A DNA stretch of 15,289 nt, taken from contig JAJZUN010000016.1 in NCBI GenBank assembly GCA_021848555.1, forward strand, positions 1 to 15,289, read 5' to 3'. Below, piece after piece: positions 7,875 through 15,289 of the stretch. The position numbers and the translations under genes were made by a program. The notes beneath the pieces are model-generated. The model was given only the letters and a program-made list of their open reading frames with translations, had not been told where the DNA came from and searched no databases. The stretch is from Pseudomonadota bacterium (GTDB taxonomy: Bacteria > Pseudomonadota > Gammaproteobacteria > Burkholderiales > SG8-39). Each line of letters opens with the position of its first letter. The stretch's first letter is position 1.

Positions 7875-9171
7875 GGACCTGGTCGCGTTGCTGGGTTTCG
7901 CGCTGGTGTTCCTGCTGATGGCGCTGCGCGTGCCGATCGGCGTTGCGATGGGGCTCTCCGGCATCCTCGGCTTCGCCGCGCTCTCCGGCATGGGCCCGGC
8001 GCTCAAGCTGCTCGGCCAGGTGCCGATGTCGGTGCTGTCGGACTACAACCTGTCCATCATTCCGATGTTCATACTCATGGGAGCGTTTTCGGCTGGCGCC
8101 GGCATGAGTCGCGAGCTGTTCGCGGCGGGCACTGCCTGGCTGGGCCACCGGCGCGGCGGGCTCGCGCTGGCGACCATCACGGCCTGCGGCGGTTTTGCCG
8201 CGATCAACGGTTCTTCGGTGGCGACCGCGGCCACCATGTCGCAGGTGGCTTTGCCCGAAATGCGCAAGGCCGGCTACGACCCCGGGCTGTCCGCGGGCCT
8301 GATCGCCGCGGGCGGCACGCTGGGCATCATGATTCCGCCATCGGTGATTTTTGTGTTGTACGGCATCATGACCGAGACCGACATCACCCAGTTGTTTTTC
8401 GCCGGCGTGGTGCCGGGCATCATGGCGATGATGTTCTATTCGCTGGTGATCGTGTTTCTCGGCTGGCGCTATCCGGCGACCATGCCGCGCGGGCCGGTGC
8501 ACAGCTGGGCCGAGCGGTTTGCCACGCTGCAGAACCTCTGGGCCACGCTGCTGCTGTTCCTGGTGGTTCTCGGCGGGATGTATCTCGGCGTGTTCACCGC
8601 CACCGAGGCGGCCGGCGTCGGCGCGATGGGCGCGCTTGCGATCGGTCTCGTGCGCGGACAGCTTAGAGTGCACCAGATCAAGGAAACGCTGATCGCCTCG
8701 CTGCGCGTCTCGGCGGCGATCCTGACCATCGTGCTCGGCGCCTACTTGTTCGGCTACTTTCTCACCATCACCCAATTCACGCAGAATTCGATCGCCTTTC
8801 TGGTGCACCTGCCCCTGGGCGCCTACGGCGTGCTGGCGCTGATCATGGTGGGCTACCTGATACTCGGCGCGGTGATGGACGAACTGGCGATGATCCTGCT
8901 CACCGTGCCCATCGTGTTTCCGGCGATGATGCAGCTCGGCTTCGATCCGGTCTGGTTCGGCGTCATTATCGTGATGGCCGTCACTTTCGGCATGATCTGT
9001 CCGCCGGTGGGGATGAACGTGTTCGTCATCAACTCGATCGCGACCGACATCCCGCTGACGCGCATCTACCGCGGCACCTTTCCGTTCATTGCGGTGGACG
9101 TCGTGCGCCTGTTCCTGCTGTGCGCTTTTCCCATGCTGTCTTTGTGGCTGCCCAAGACCCTGGGCGGTTGA
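7867..9171 (+). CDS. dctM: TRAP transporter large permease subunit, DctM family
   Basis: This 434-residue polytopic inner-membrane protein (about 11-12 spans) is the ion-coupled translocation subunit of the TRAP system, of the usual length (~425-440). Family blocks are INGSSVATAATMSQVALPEMRKAGY (in two parts around residues 113-137), TLGIMIPPS (151-159, first hairpin) with IFVLYG after it, and the second-half counterpart TFGMICPPVGMNVFVINSI (around 373-391). TATEAAGVGAMGAL (244-257) is also typical. The ATG at 7867 overlaps the dctQ stop (ATGGATAG) and has GGAG at 7856-7859. The gene ends at TGA 9169-9171, and the palindromic repeat begins about 20 bases later. Together with dctP and dctQ it forms a complete transporter. 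Confidence 0.94.
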   Translation: MDRDLVALLGFALVFLLMALRVPIGVAMGLSGILGFAALSGMGPALKLLGQVPMSVLSDYNLSIIPMFILMGAFSAGAGMSRELFAAGTAWLGHRRGGLALATITACGGFAAINGSSVATAATMSQVALPEMRKAGYDPGLSAGLIAAGGTLGIMIPPSVIFVLYGIMTETDITQLFFAGVVPGIMAMMFYSLVIVFLGWRYPATMPRGPVHSWAERFATLQNLWATLLLFLVVLGGMYLGVFTATEAAGVGAMGALAIGLVRGQLRVHQIKETLIASLRVSAAILTIVLGAYLFGYFLTITQFTQNSIAFLVHLPLGAYGVLALIMVGYLILGAVMDELAMILLTVPIVFPAMMQLGFDPVWFGVIIVMAVTFGMICPPVGMNVFVINSIATDIPLTRIYRGTFPFIAVDVVRLFLLCAFPMLSLWLPKTLGG

Positions 9172-9192
9172 GGCGGTCCATGGGGTTAATAC

Positions 9193-9233
9193 AAGATCGT
9201 CGATTGCGCGCGGACGGGCCGCCGTCCGCGCAA
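9193..9233. repeat. Shortened derivative of the compound palindromic repeat
   Basis: The stretch starts like hairpin B (aagatcgtcgattgcgcg), then passes without a break into hairpin C. The C arms gcgcggacgg (9208-9217) and ccgtccgcgc (9222-9231) surround gccg, and caa follows as in the full copies. It is what a deletion between the two cgcgcgga direct repeats (one in the left arm of B, one at the start of C) would leave. It lies about 20 bases after dctM and 45 bases before full copy 2. Bases 9234-9277 show nothing recognisable. Confidence 0.8.
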
Positions 9234-9277
9234 GTCCTGCTGCCGCCGCTCGAAGTATTTCTATATTGGCACGCGAT

Positions 9278-9462
9278 CATTGCGCGCTGCGCGCGCCAAC
9301 CGCGTTTTCTGTACGGATAAAAAGCGCATCCGTACAGAAAACGCGGTTATGGTAAAAAGCAAGGACAGAGTGGGTTTTTAAACAAGATCGTCGATTGCGC
9401 ACGGATGGTTTCTAATCCGTGCGCAATCGACGATCCGCGCGGACGGTTTTTCGTCCGCGCAA
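9278..9462. repeat. Compound palindromic repeat, copy 2 (three consecutive hairpins A-B-C)
   Basis: This copy has the same order and orientation as the one at 1219-1412. Hairpin A is a perfect 21-bp stem here, 9298-9318 with 9328-9348, loop aaaaagcgc. In copy 1 the same stem has an insertion and a mismatch. Hairpin B has perfect 21-bp arms at 9386-9406 and 9415-9435, loop ggtttcta. Hairpin C has 9-bp arms at 9437-9445 and 9452-9460 (gcgcggacg / cgtccgcgc), loop gttttt. The segment between A and B is less conserved but recognisable. It fills most of the 314-bp gap between the convergent dctM and TAXI genes, where it could also end transcription from both sides. Confidence 0.9.
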
Positions 9463-9485
9463 AGCTGAGACTCTGCAACGACACC

Positions 9486-10844
9486 TTAGTCCGGGGAGCG
9501 CAACTGCTCGCGCACCAACTGGATATGGCTGCGCAGGGAGTACAGCTGGTCGGTGTAGGACAAAGGCACTTTGACGTGCTGCGCCTTGGCGTCGAGCTTG
9601 TTCAGTTCGTCCAGCAGCGCCGCCGGCGTGGCGGTTTTCGTGCGCAGCGCATCCTCGATGTCGCGCAGCTGCCGGTACCAGCGGAAAACGCGCGAGCGGA
9701 TGCGGAACTCGTACAGCGGCGGCACCACGCGCGCGAGCGGAATCAGCACGGCGATGATGGACACCAGCACTACCCACATGCGCTCGATCAGGTTCGCCAG
9801 CCAGAACGGCAGGTAGCGCTGCAGCAGCGGCGGGCCGTTCCGGTAGTAGCGTTCGGCTTCCTTGGCCAGCGGCAGCTCGGTGTTCTGGGGCGATGGGAAC
9901 TGCCCGGCGCGGGCGAGCCAGCCGCTGCCGCCGTGTATCTTGTGCGCCGCCTGCACGAACAGCTGCAGCAGCGCCGGATGGGTGTCGGCGCGCGCGGCCA
10001 GTTCGGTGGTGGCGGCGATGAGCGGCAGATCGTGCGCGGGCAGGTCGCGCGCCAGGTCGACCACGCCGCGCGGCAATTCGGCCGCGCGCAAGTAGGGAAA
10101 GCGGCGCGCGTAGGCCTCGGCCTGGGTGAATTCGAACAGCTTCACACCGGGGGTTTGCAGCAGCATCTGCACCATGGGCGCTTCCGGCGCCGCAGCGAAC
10201 ACGATGGCGTCGACTTCGCCCGCGAGCAAGGCCACCACTGCGGGTGTCTGCTCCAGGCGGCTGCCTTTGAAGCTGCCGCGCTCTATGCCATTGGCATGCA
10301 GAAGCTTGCTGAACAGACCGGTCACGCCGCTGCCCTTCGCCCCCACGTTGACGCGCCAGCCGCGCAAACCCGCCAGTTGCGTCAACGTCGCTTCGCGGTT
10401 CAGTGGTGTTGCCGCTGCGCTGCGGTAGAACAGCCACACCGGATCGAGGTAAAGGCTGCCTAGCGACACCAGCGGCACGCCGCTCTTTTCCTCGTCTATG
10501 GCGCGCTCGGCGTCGCTCGAGCCGCCGCGCACGAAACCCAGGTCCACGGTATGCGCGGCATCGCGCAGCGCCCGCCGGTTCTCCGACGACCCTTGCGTGG
10601 GCTTCTGCACGACTTCGATGCCGTAGCGCTTGAGTTCGGCCGCGTAGCGCTTGCCGAAGTCGGCGTAGTCGCTTTGCTCCGGTCCGGTCGCAAGCACCAC
10701 GCGCTTGGGCGGAGCGGGATCGAGCAGTACGTAGGCGCCCGCGAGCAGGACGAGAGCGATCAGCGCGAACGGACCGGCGGTGACGATGAGATCGCGCGCC
10801 GAAAGCAGGGTGTTGCGTAGCAGGCGTGGCATACCGGCAAGCAT
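9486..10844 (-). CDS. Membrane-anchored TAXI-family TRAP solute-binding protein
   Basis: This is a 452-residue protein with one N-terminal span (about 24-42, FALIALVLLAGAYVLL) and a second span near 356-376 (MWVVLVSIIAVLIPLA). Between them lies a periplasmic domain of the TAXI solute receptor type: RVVLATGPEQSDYADFGKRYAAEL opens it, then DLGFVRGG, LRGWRVNVGAKGSG and LLAGEVDAIVFAA, the usual binding-protein segments. After the second span is a ~75-residue cytoplasmic tail rich in charged residues (RSRVFRWYRQLRDIEDAL, then LLDELNKLDAKAQHV), probably helical. Ordinary TAXI receptors are free periplasmic proteins of ~320 residues beside a fused DctQM permease; here there is neither. The ATG at 10844 is used; an ATG at 10832 (MPRLL) is equally possible, as neither has a strong ribosome-binding site. 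The ligand is unknown. A sensory or scaffold role is possible, but that is an inference. Confidence 0.82.
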   Translation of the reverse strand: MLAGMPRLLRNTLLSARDLIVTAGPFALIALVLLAGAYVLLDPAPPKRVVLATGPEQSDYADFGKRYAAELKRYGIEVVQKPTQGSSENRRALRDAAHTVDLGFVRGGSSDAERAIDEEKSGVPLVSLGSLYLDPVWLFYRSAAATPLNREATLTQLAGLRGWRVNVGAKGSGVTGLFSKLLHANGIERGSFKGSRLEQTPAVVALLAGEVDAIVFAAAPEAPMVQMLLQTPGVKLFEFTQAEAYARRFPYLRAAELPRGVVDLARDLPAHDLPLIAATTELAARADTHPALLQLFVQAAHKIHGGSGWLARAGQFPSPQNTELPLAKEAERYYRNGPPLLQRYLPFWLANLIERMWVVLVSIIAVLIPLARVVPPLYEFRIRSRVFRWYRQLRDIEDALRTKTATPAALLDELNKLDAKAQHVKVPLSYTDQLYSLRSHIQLVREQLRSPD

Positions 10845-10887
10845 AACGGAATTTGGCCCCGGGCTGGTGCGGCCCCTGCTGTGGCGG

Positions 10888-10916
10888 TGGACTTCTGCAC
10901 CCGGAGCCGGTAGACT
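10888..10916 (+). promoter_or_regulatory. Candidate sigma70 promoter for prfC
   Basis: TGGACT (10888-10893), a 17-base spacer and TAGACT (10911-10916) give four-of-six matches in each hexamer. Transcription would begin near 10923, about 20 bases before the prfC ATG. It lies in the 98-base gap between the divergent TAXI-type gene and prfC. No equally good minus-strand promoter was seen there for the TAXI-type gene. Confidence 0.5.
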
Positions 10917-10942
10917 GCCGCCCTTTTCGCCACCCTGTGCCC

Positions 10943-12595
<1,653 letters not shown>

Positions 12596-12617
12596 GCCCG
12601 GCCGACCACGGTGACAA

Positions 12618-12682
12618 CCGGAAAAGGAAGCCCCGCTTGACGCGGGGCACCGAAAAAGGAAGCCCCGCTTGACGCGGGGCTT
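12618..12682. terminator. Tandem-duplicated terminator hairpin downstream of prfC
   Basis: Two consecutive 32-bp units (12618-12649 and 12650-12681) are identical at all but two positions. Each holds gccccgc-ttgac-gcggggc preceded by an A-run. The second unit forms a 9-bp stem (12660-12668 with 12674-12682). Read on the minus strand, each stem is followed by a T-rich run (ttcctttttc or ttccttttcc), the form of a Rho-independent terminator. Read on the plus strand only two T's follow. The pair therefore best terminates minus-strand transcription and may also stop prfC transcripts less efficiently. Confidence 0.75.
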
Positions 12683-12798
12683 GTGGGCACCCATTTTGGA
12701 AGTGCCGTTGCCGTAGTTACGGCGCGTACGGGGTAGACCCCCGGTGATGGTCGGAATCAGAAGTCACTTTTCAGTCGATCTGCCTCCTTCAAGACTGC
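12653..12798 (-). ncRNA. Candidate small RNA (~146 nt), unassigned family
   Basis: A minus-strand promoter (12833-12805) and a terminator (ending near 12653) frame a region with no credible gene. The predicted RNA opens with a hairpin whose stem is CAGUC/GACUG (12797-12793 with 12776-12772) and whose 16-base loop displays GAAGGAGG. Other short stems are GGGG-UCUA-CCCC, GCCGUA-AC-UACGGC and GGCAC...GUGCC around UUCCAAAAUGG. The terminator hairpin completes it. I do not recognise it as 6S, tmRNA, SRP RNA, RNase P or a known riboswitch. The short minus-strand frame 12757-13002 crosses the promoter and is not considered a gene. Exact ends are estimates from promoter geometry. Confidence 0.5.
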
Positions 12799-12804
12799 AG
12801 TTAA

Positions 12805-12833
12805 TGTATAGATGCGGCCGGGGTCGAAGTCAA
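12805..12833 (-). promoter_or_regulatory. Sigma70-like promoter for the candidate small RNA
   Basis: On the minus strand TTGACT (12833-12828), a 17-base spacer (12827-12811) and TATACA (12810-12805) match sigma70 at five and four positions with ideal spacing. The first purines 7-9 bases downstream (G12798, A12796) are likely starts. It points away from the Bug gene and toward the tandem terminator, with no protein gene between, which is the main reason to propose an RNA gene. Confidence 0.6.
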
Positions 12834-12883
12834 GCTCGGCGCGCCATCCGGACCGACATCGCATCGGTTGCACGCTTGGGGTA

Positions 12884-12895
12884 GATTGCGCAATC
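12884..12895. promoter_or_regulatory. 12-bp perfect palindrome upstream of the Bug receptor gene
   Basis: GATTGCGCAATC is a perfect palindrome about 70 bases before the ATG at 12965. It lies between the small-RNA promoter and the Bug gene, a position suited to an operator for either. No regulator gene is nearby and no clear -35/-10 pair for the Bug gene was found, so function is conjecture. Confidence 0.35.
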
Positions 12896-12964
12896 GCCGA
12901 AAAACAGCCCGCACCGGGTGGCTCGGCCTTTCCGTCTCCCGGCGGGAATACAAAAGGAGTAGAC

Positions 12965-13927
12965 ATGAGAAACGTATTCATTGCCGCAATCGCGCTGGCC
13001 ATGGCCGGCAGCGTCCAGGCGCAAGGCGGCTACCCGAACCGCCCCGTCACCATGGTTGTCGGCTTCGCGCCGGGCGGCGGCACCGACGCCGTGGCGCGGA
13101 TACTCGCGAAAAGTCTCAGCGACAGCCTGGGCCAGCAGGTGCTGGTGGAGAACAAGGCGGGCGCCGGCGGCAATATCGCGACCGATGCGGTCGCGCATGC
13201 GGCGCCCGATGGCTATACGATTCTGCTCGGCAGCGTAGGTTCGCTCGCGGTGGCGCCGCATGTGATCACCAGCCTGGGTTACGCTCCGCTGCGCGACTTC
13301 GCGCCGATCACCATGGCGGTGGTGTTTTCCAATGTGCTGGTGGTGCAGGCGTCGTTGCCGGCGCAGACCCTGGGCGATTTCGTGAAGCTCGCCAAGGAAA
13401 AACCGGGCACGGTCACCTTCGGCTCCTCCGGCATCCTCGGCGCTGGCCACCTGGCGGGCGAGTTGCTGAAAATACGTGCGAACATCGACATCGTGCATGT
13501 GCCCTACAAGGGCGGAGGTCCGGCAATGCAGGGCATGCTGGGCGGCCAGGTCACTGCTATCTTTGCCACCCCGGTGTCCTCCGGTGGCCAGGTGAAAGCA
13601 GGGAAAATACGCGCTATCGCCACCACCGGGCCGAAGCGGGCGGCACTGCTGCCCGATGTGCCCACGGTGGCCGAGTCGGGCTACCCCGGTTTCGAGGCGA
13701 TGAACTGGTATGCCTACCTCGCACCGGCGAAAACGCCGAAAGACATCATCGATCGGCTCAACCGGGAACTGGTGAAGGCGCTGAACGACCCGGCGGTGGT
13801 GGAGCTGCTGCACAAGCAGGGGCTGGAACCCAGCCCGAGTTCGTCGGCGGAACTGGGGCGCTACATGGAGAGCGAGTACGAAACCTGGGGCAAGGTGGTG
13901 AAGCAGGCCGGCATCAAGGCGCAGTGA
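12965..13927 (+). CDS. Bug-family solute receptor (tripartite tricarboxylate transporter substrate-binding protein)
   Basis: This is a 320-residue periplasmic binding protein of the Bug/TctC family, hugely expanded in Burkholderiales. The Sec signal peptide is MRNVFIAAIALAMAGSVQA with likely cleavage after residue 19. The mature start is QGGYPNRPVTMVVGFAPGGGTD; GGGTD with D41 contacts the ligand carboxylate in characterised Bugs, and the pattern VENKAGAGGNIATDAVA follows, as in the family. Further marks are HVPYKGGGPAMQGMLGGQV, ALLPDVPTVAESGYPGFE and WYAYLAPAKTPKDIIDRLN. The ATG at 12965 is preceded by AAAAGGAG at good distance. No tctA/tctB permease gene is adjacent, so it is an orphan receptor, which is common for Bugs. 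Its ligand is unknown, probably a carboxylate, amide or similar small acid. It converges on kup with 23 bases between stops. Confidence 0.94.
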   Translation: MRNVFIAAIALAMAGSVQAQGGYPNRPVTMVVGFAPGGGTDAVARILAKSLSDSLGQQVLVENKAGAGGNIATDAVAHAAPDGYTILLGSVGSLAVAPHVITSLGYAPLRDFAPITMAVVFSNVLVVQASLPAQTLGDFVKLAKEKPGTVTFGSSGILGAGHLAGELLKIRANIDIVHVPYKGGGPAMQGMLGGQVTAIFATPVSSGGQVKAGKIRAIATTGPKRAALLPDVPTVAESGYPGFEAMNWYAYLAPAKTPKDIIDRLNRELVKALNDPAVVELLHKQGLEPSPSSSAELGRYMESEYETWGKVVKQAGIKAQ

Positions 13928-13950
13928 AGGCGCCGTATCGCCGGCATCTT

Positions 13951-15289
13951 CTACAGCGTCACCCGGGTGCCCAGTTCGATCACCCGGTCGGGTAGCAATT
14001 TGAAATACTCCGCGGTGGCGGGGCTGTTGCGCTGCATCCAGCGGAACAACTCCCGGCGCCAGGTGAACAGTCCCGGTCTGGCCGCGCGCGCGAGGGTGGC
14101 CTTGCCAAGGAAAAAGGTCGTCTCCAGCGCTTCGAACTTCAAGCCGTGGCGTTCGAGCAGTTTCAGCCCTTTCGGTACATCGGGTTCCTCCATGAAACCG
14201 TAGCGCAGCGTTGCCTGATAGACATGGCCGCGCTCGATCACGCGCACTTCCGTGCGTTCGAAGTCCGAGACGCGCGGCACCTCCTCGTTGCCGATGGTGA
14301 GGAACACGATGCGCTGGTGCAGCACCTTGTTGTGCTTGAGGTTGTGCATCAGCGCCGTCGGCACGGAGCCCGGGTCCGGCGAAAGATACACGGCTGTGCC
14401 CGGCACACGCGGAATATCGGCGCTGCACAGGGTCGGGAAGGCGTCCAGCGGCACCCGCCTGCTTTTCTCGTGCGACGTGAGCAGGGTCTCGGCGCGCTTC
14501 CAAGTCGTCAGCATAATGAACAGCGCTAGCCCGCATGCGAGCGGAAACCAGCCGCCATCGGCGATCTTGGTCGCATTTGCGGCGAAGAACACGAGTTCAA
14601 CCAGGCCGATCAGCGCGAGCACCGCAAGGAACAGCGGATTCGGTCTCTTTTGCAGCGAGAACGCGACGATCGCGACCAGCGCGGTGGTGAGCACCATGGT
14701 CCCCGATACCGCGATTCCGTAGGCCGACGCGATCGCGCTTGAAGTCTTGAATGCCAGCACCAGCAGGATCACCAGCACCAGCATGGCCCAGTTTACCTGC
14801 GGGATGTAGATCTGCCCGCGTTCGGTCTCGGAGGTGTGCCGGGTGGGCACGCGCGGGAGATAACCCAGGCGCGTTGCCTGCTGGGTAACCGAAAACGCGC
14901 CGGAAATCGTTGCCTGCGAGGCGATGATGGTCGCTATGGTTGCGAGCACTACCAGAGGGATCAGAAGTTCCTGCGGCGCGAGCAAATAGAACGGGCTCTT
15001 CATCGCCGCGGGATCGCGCAGCGCAAGCGCACCCTGGCCGAAGTAGTTGACCATCAGCGCTGGAAACACCAGGCCGAACCACGCCAGCCGGACGGGCGTG
15101 GCGCCGAAGTGGCCCATGTCCGCGTACAGCGCCTCCGCGCCGGTCAGGGCGAGGAACACCGCGCCGAGCACGAGAAAGGTGAGCCCGGGCGCATGCCAGG
15201 CAAAGCCCAGGGCGTGCCTGGGATCGAGCGCGGCGAGCACGGCCGGCGTCTGCGCGATCGACACCGCGCCGAGCGCTGCGAGGGCGATG
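13951..15289 (-). CDS. kup: Kup/HAK/KUP potassium uptake permease (5' end missing)
   Basis: Kup is a proton-coupled K+ importer of the inner membrane. The minus-strand frame stays open to the window edge, so the N-terminal ~180 residues (including the first spans) are missing; 445 codons remain of a usual ~625. The fragment begins IALAALGA and contains the family blocks ALTGAEALYADMGHFG, NYFGQGALALRDP, LLAPQELLIPLVVLATIATIIASQA (split), RLGYLPR, SETERGQIYIPQVNW and AYGIAVSGTMVLT. These cover about seven membrane spans. A cytoplasmic C-terminal domain of about 200 residues follows after TTWKRAETLL, ending LPDRVIELGTRVTL. A GTG at 15264 is internal to the conserved region and is not the start. 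No sign of frameshift or decay. Confidence 0.95.
   Translation of the reverse strand, partial: IALAALGAVSIAQTPAVLAALDPRHALGFAWHAPGLTFLVLGAVFLALTGAEALYADMGHFGATPVRLAWFGLVFPALMVNYFGQGALALRDPAAMKSPFYLLAPQELLIPLVVLATIATIIASQATISGAFSVTQQATRLGYLPRVPTRHTSETERGQIYIPQVNWAMLVLVILLVLAFKTSSAIASAYGIAVSGTMVLTTALVAIVAFSLQKRPNPLFLAVLALIGLVELVFFAANATKIADGGWFPLACGLALFIMLTTWKRAETLLTSHEKSRRVPLDAFPTLCSADIPRVPGTAVYLSPDPGSVPTALMHNLKHNKVLHQRIVFLTIGNEEVPRVSDFERTEVRVIERGHVYQATLRYGFMEEPDVPKGLKLLERHGLKFEALETTFFLGKATLARAARPGLFTWRRELFRWMQRNSPATAEYFKLLPDRVIELGTRVTL

Noticed and set aside
12618..12681. Two direct repeats of 32 bp considered as a CRISPR remnant
   Set aside because: The units are adjacent with no spacers and each holds a terminator hairpin with an A-run; no cas genes are present.
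12653..12798. Assignment of the candidate RNA to CsrB/RsmY-type sponges because of the GGA loop
   Set aside because: Only one GGA loop is present, whereas such sponges carry several; the family is left unassigned.
12757..13002. 81-codon minus-strand frame ending ...LKEADRLKSDF
   Set aside because: The C-terminal part looks protein-like, but it starts inside the Bug gene on the opposite strand, and the -35/-10 promoter lies within it. There is no ribosome-binding site. A small RNA explains the region better, though peptide evidence would change this.

Overview
The window is GC-rich with tightly packed genes on both strands. Its gene set points to a betaproteobacterium, probably near Burkholderiales or Rhodocyclales. 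The evidence is a Bug-type (tripartite tricarboxylate) binding protein, a DctPQM TRAP transporter, a membrane-anchored TAXI protein, and typical proteobacterial EttA, RF3 and Kup. This placement is an inference from gene content, not from a marker gene. No rRNA, tRNA, CRISPR array, transposase or phage gene was seen.

Layout. At 1-1176 is the 3' part of ettA (+), cut by the window start. A 325-bp gap follows, filled by a compound palindromic repeat. At 1502-2380 is a BASS-family transporter (+), which converges on a minus-strand run reading feoB-like (6158-4080), then a PilZ protein (3957-3235), then a short-chain dehydrogenase (3162-2404). The feoB-like gene diverges from a TRAP operon dctP-dctQ-dctM (6248-9171, +) across an 89-bp region with a symmetric -10 element. 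A second copy of the palindromic repeat, plus a shortened derivative, fills the gap between dctM and a convergent TAXI-type protein gene (10844-9486, -). That gene diverges from prfC (10943-12595, +). The 369-bp gap after prfC holds a tandem-duplicated terminator hairpin and, on the minus strand, a promoter-to-terminator unit that looks like an undescribed small RNA gene. The window ends with an orphan Bug solute receptor (12965-13927, +) converging on the 3' part of kup (-), cut by the window end.

Theme. Two housekeeping translation factors, EttA (ribosome throttle) and RF3 (release factor recycling), are interspersed with membrane uptake functions: organic-acid TRAP transport, Fe(II), K+ and a BASS substrate. 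There are also two binding proteins with no permease next to them. Nothing here is a classic defence or mobile island.

The observations most worth following are: (1) a three-hairpin repeat family, two full copies and one derivative, with one covarying base pair; (2) the candidate ~146-nt small RNA downstream of prfC; (3) a FeoB homologue whose G2 and G3 switch motifs depart from consensus; and (4) a shared -10 with a Fur-box-like half site that would make the feoB-like mRNA leaderless.
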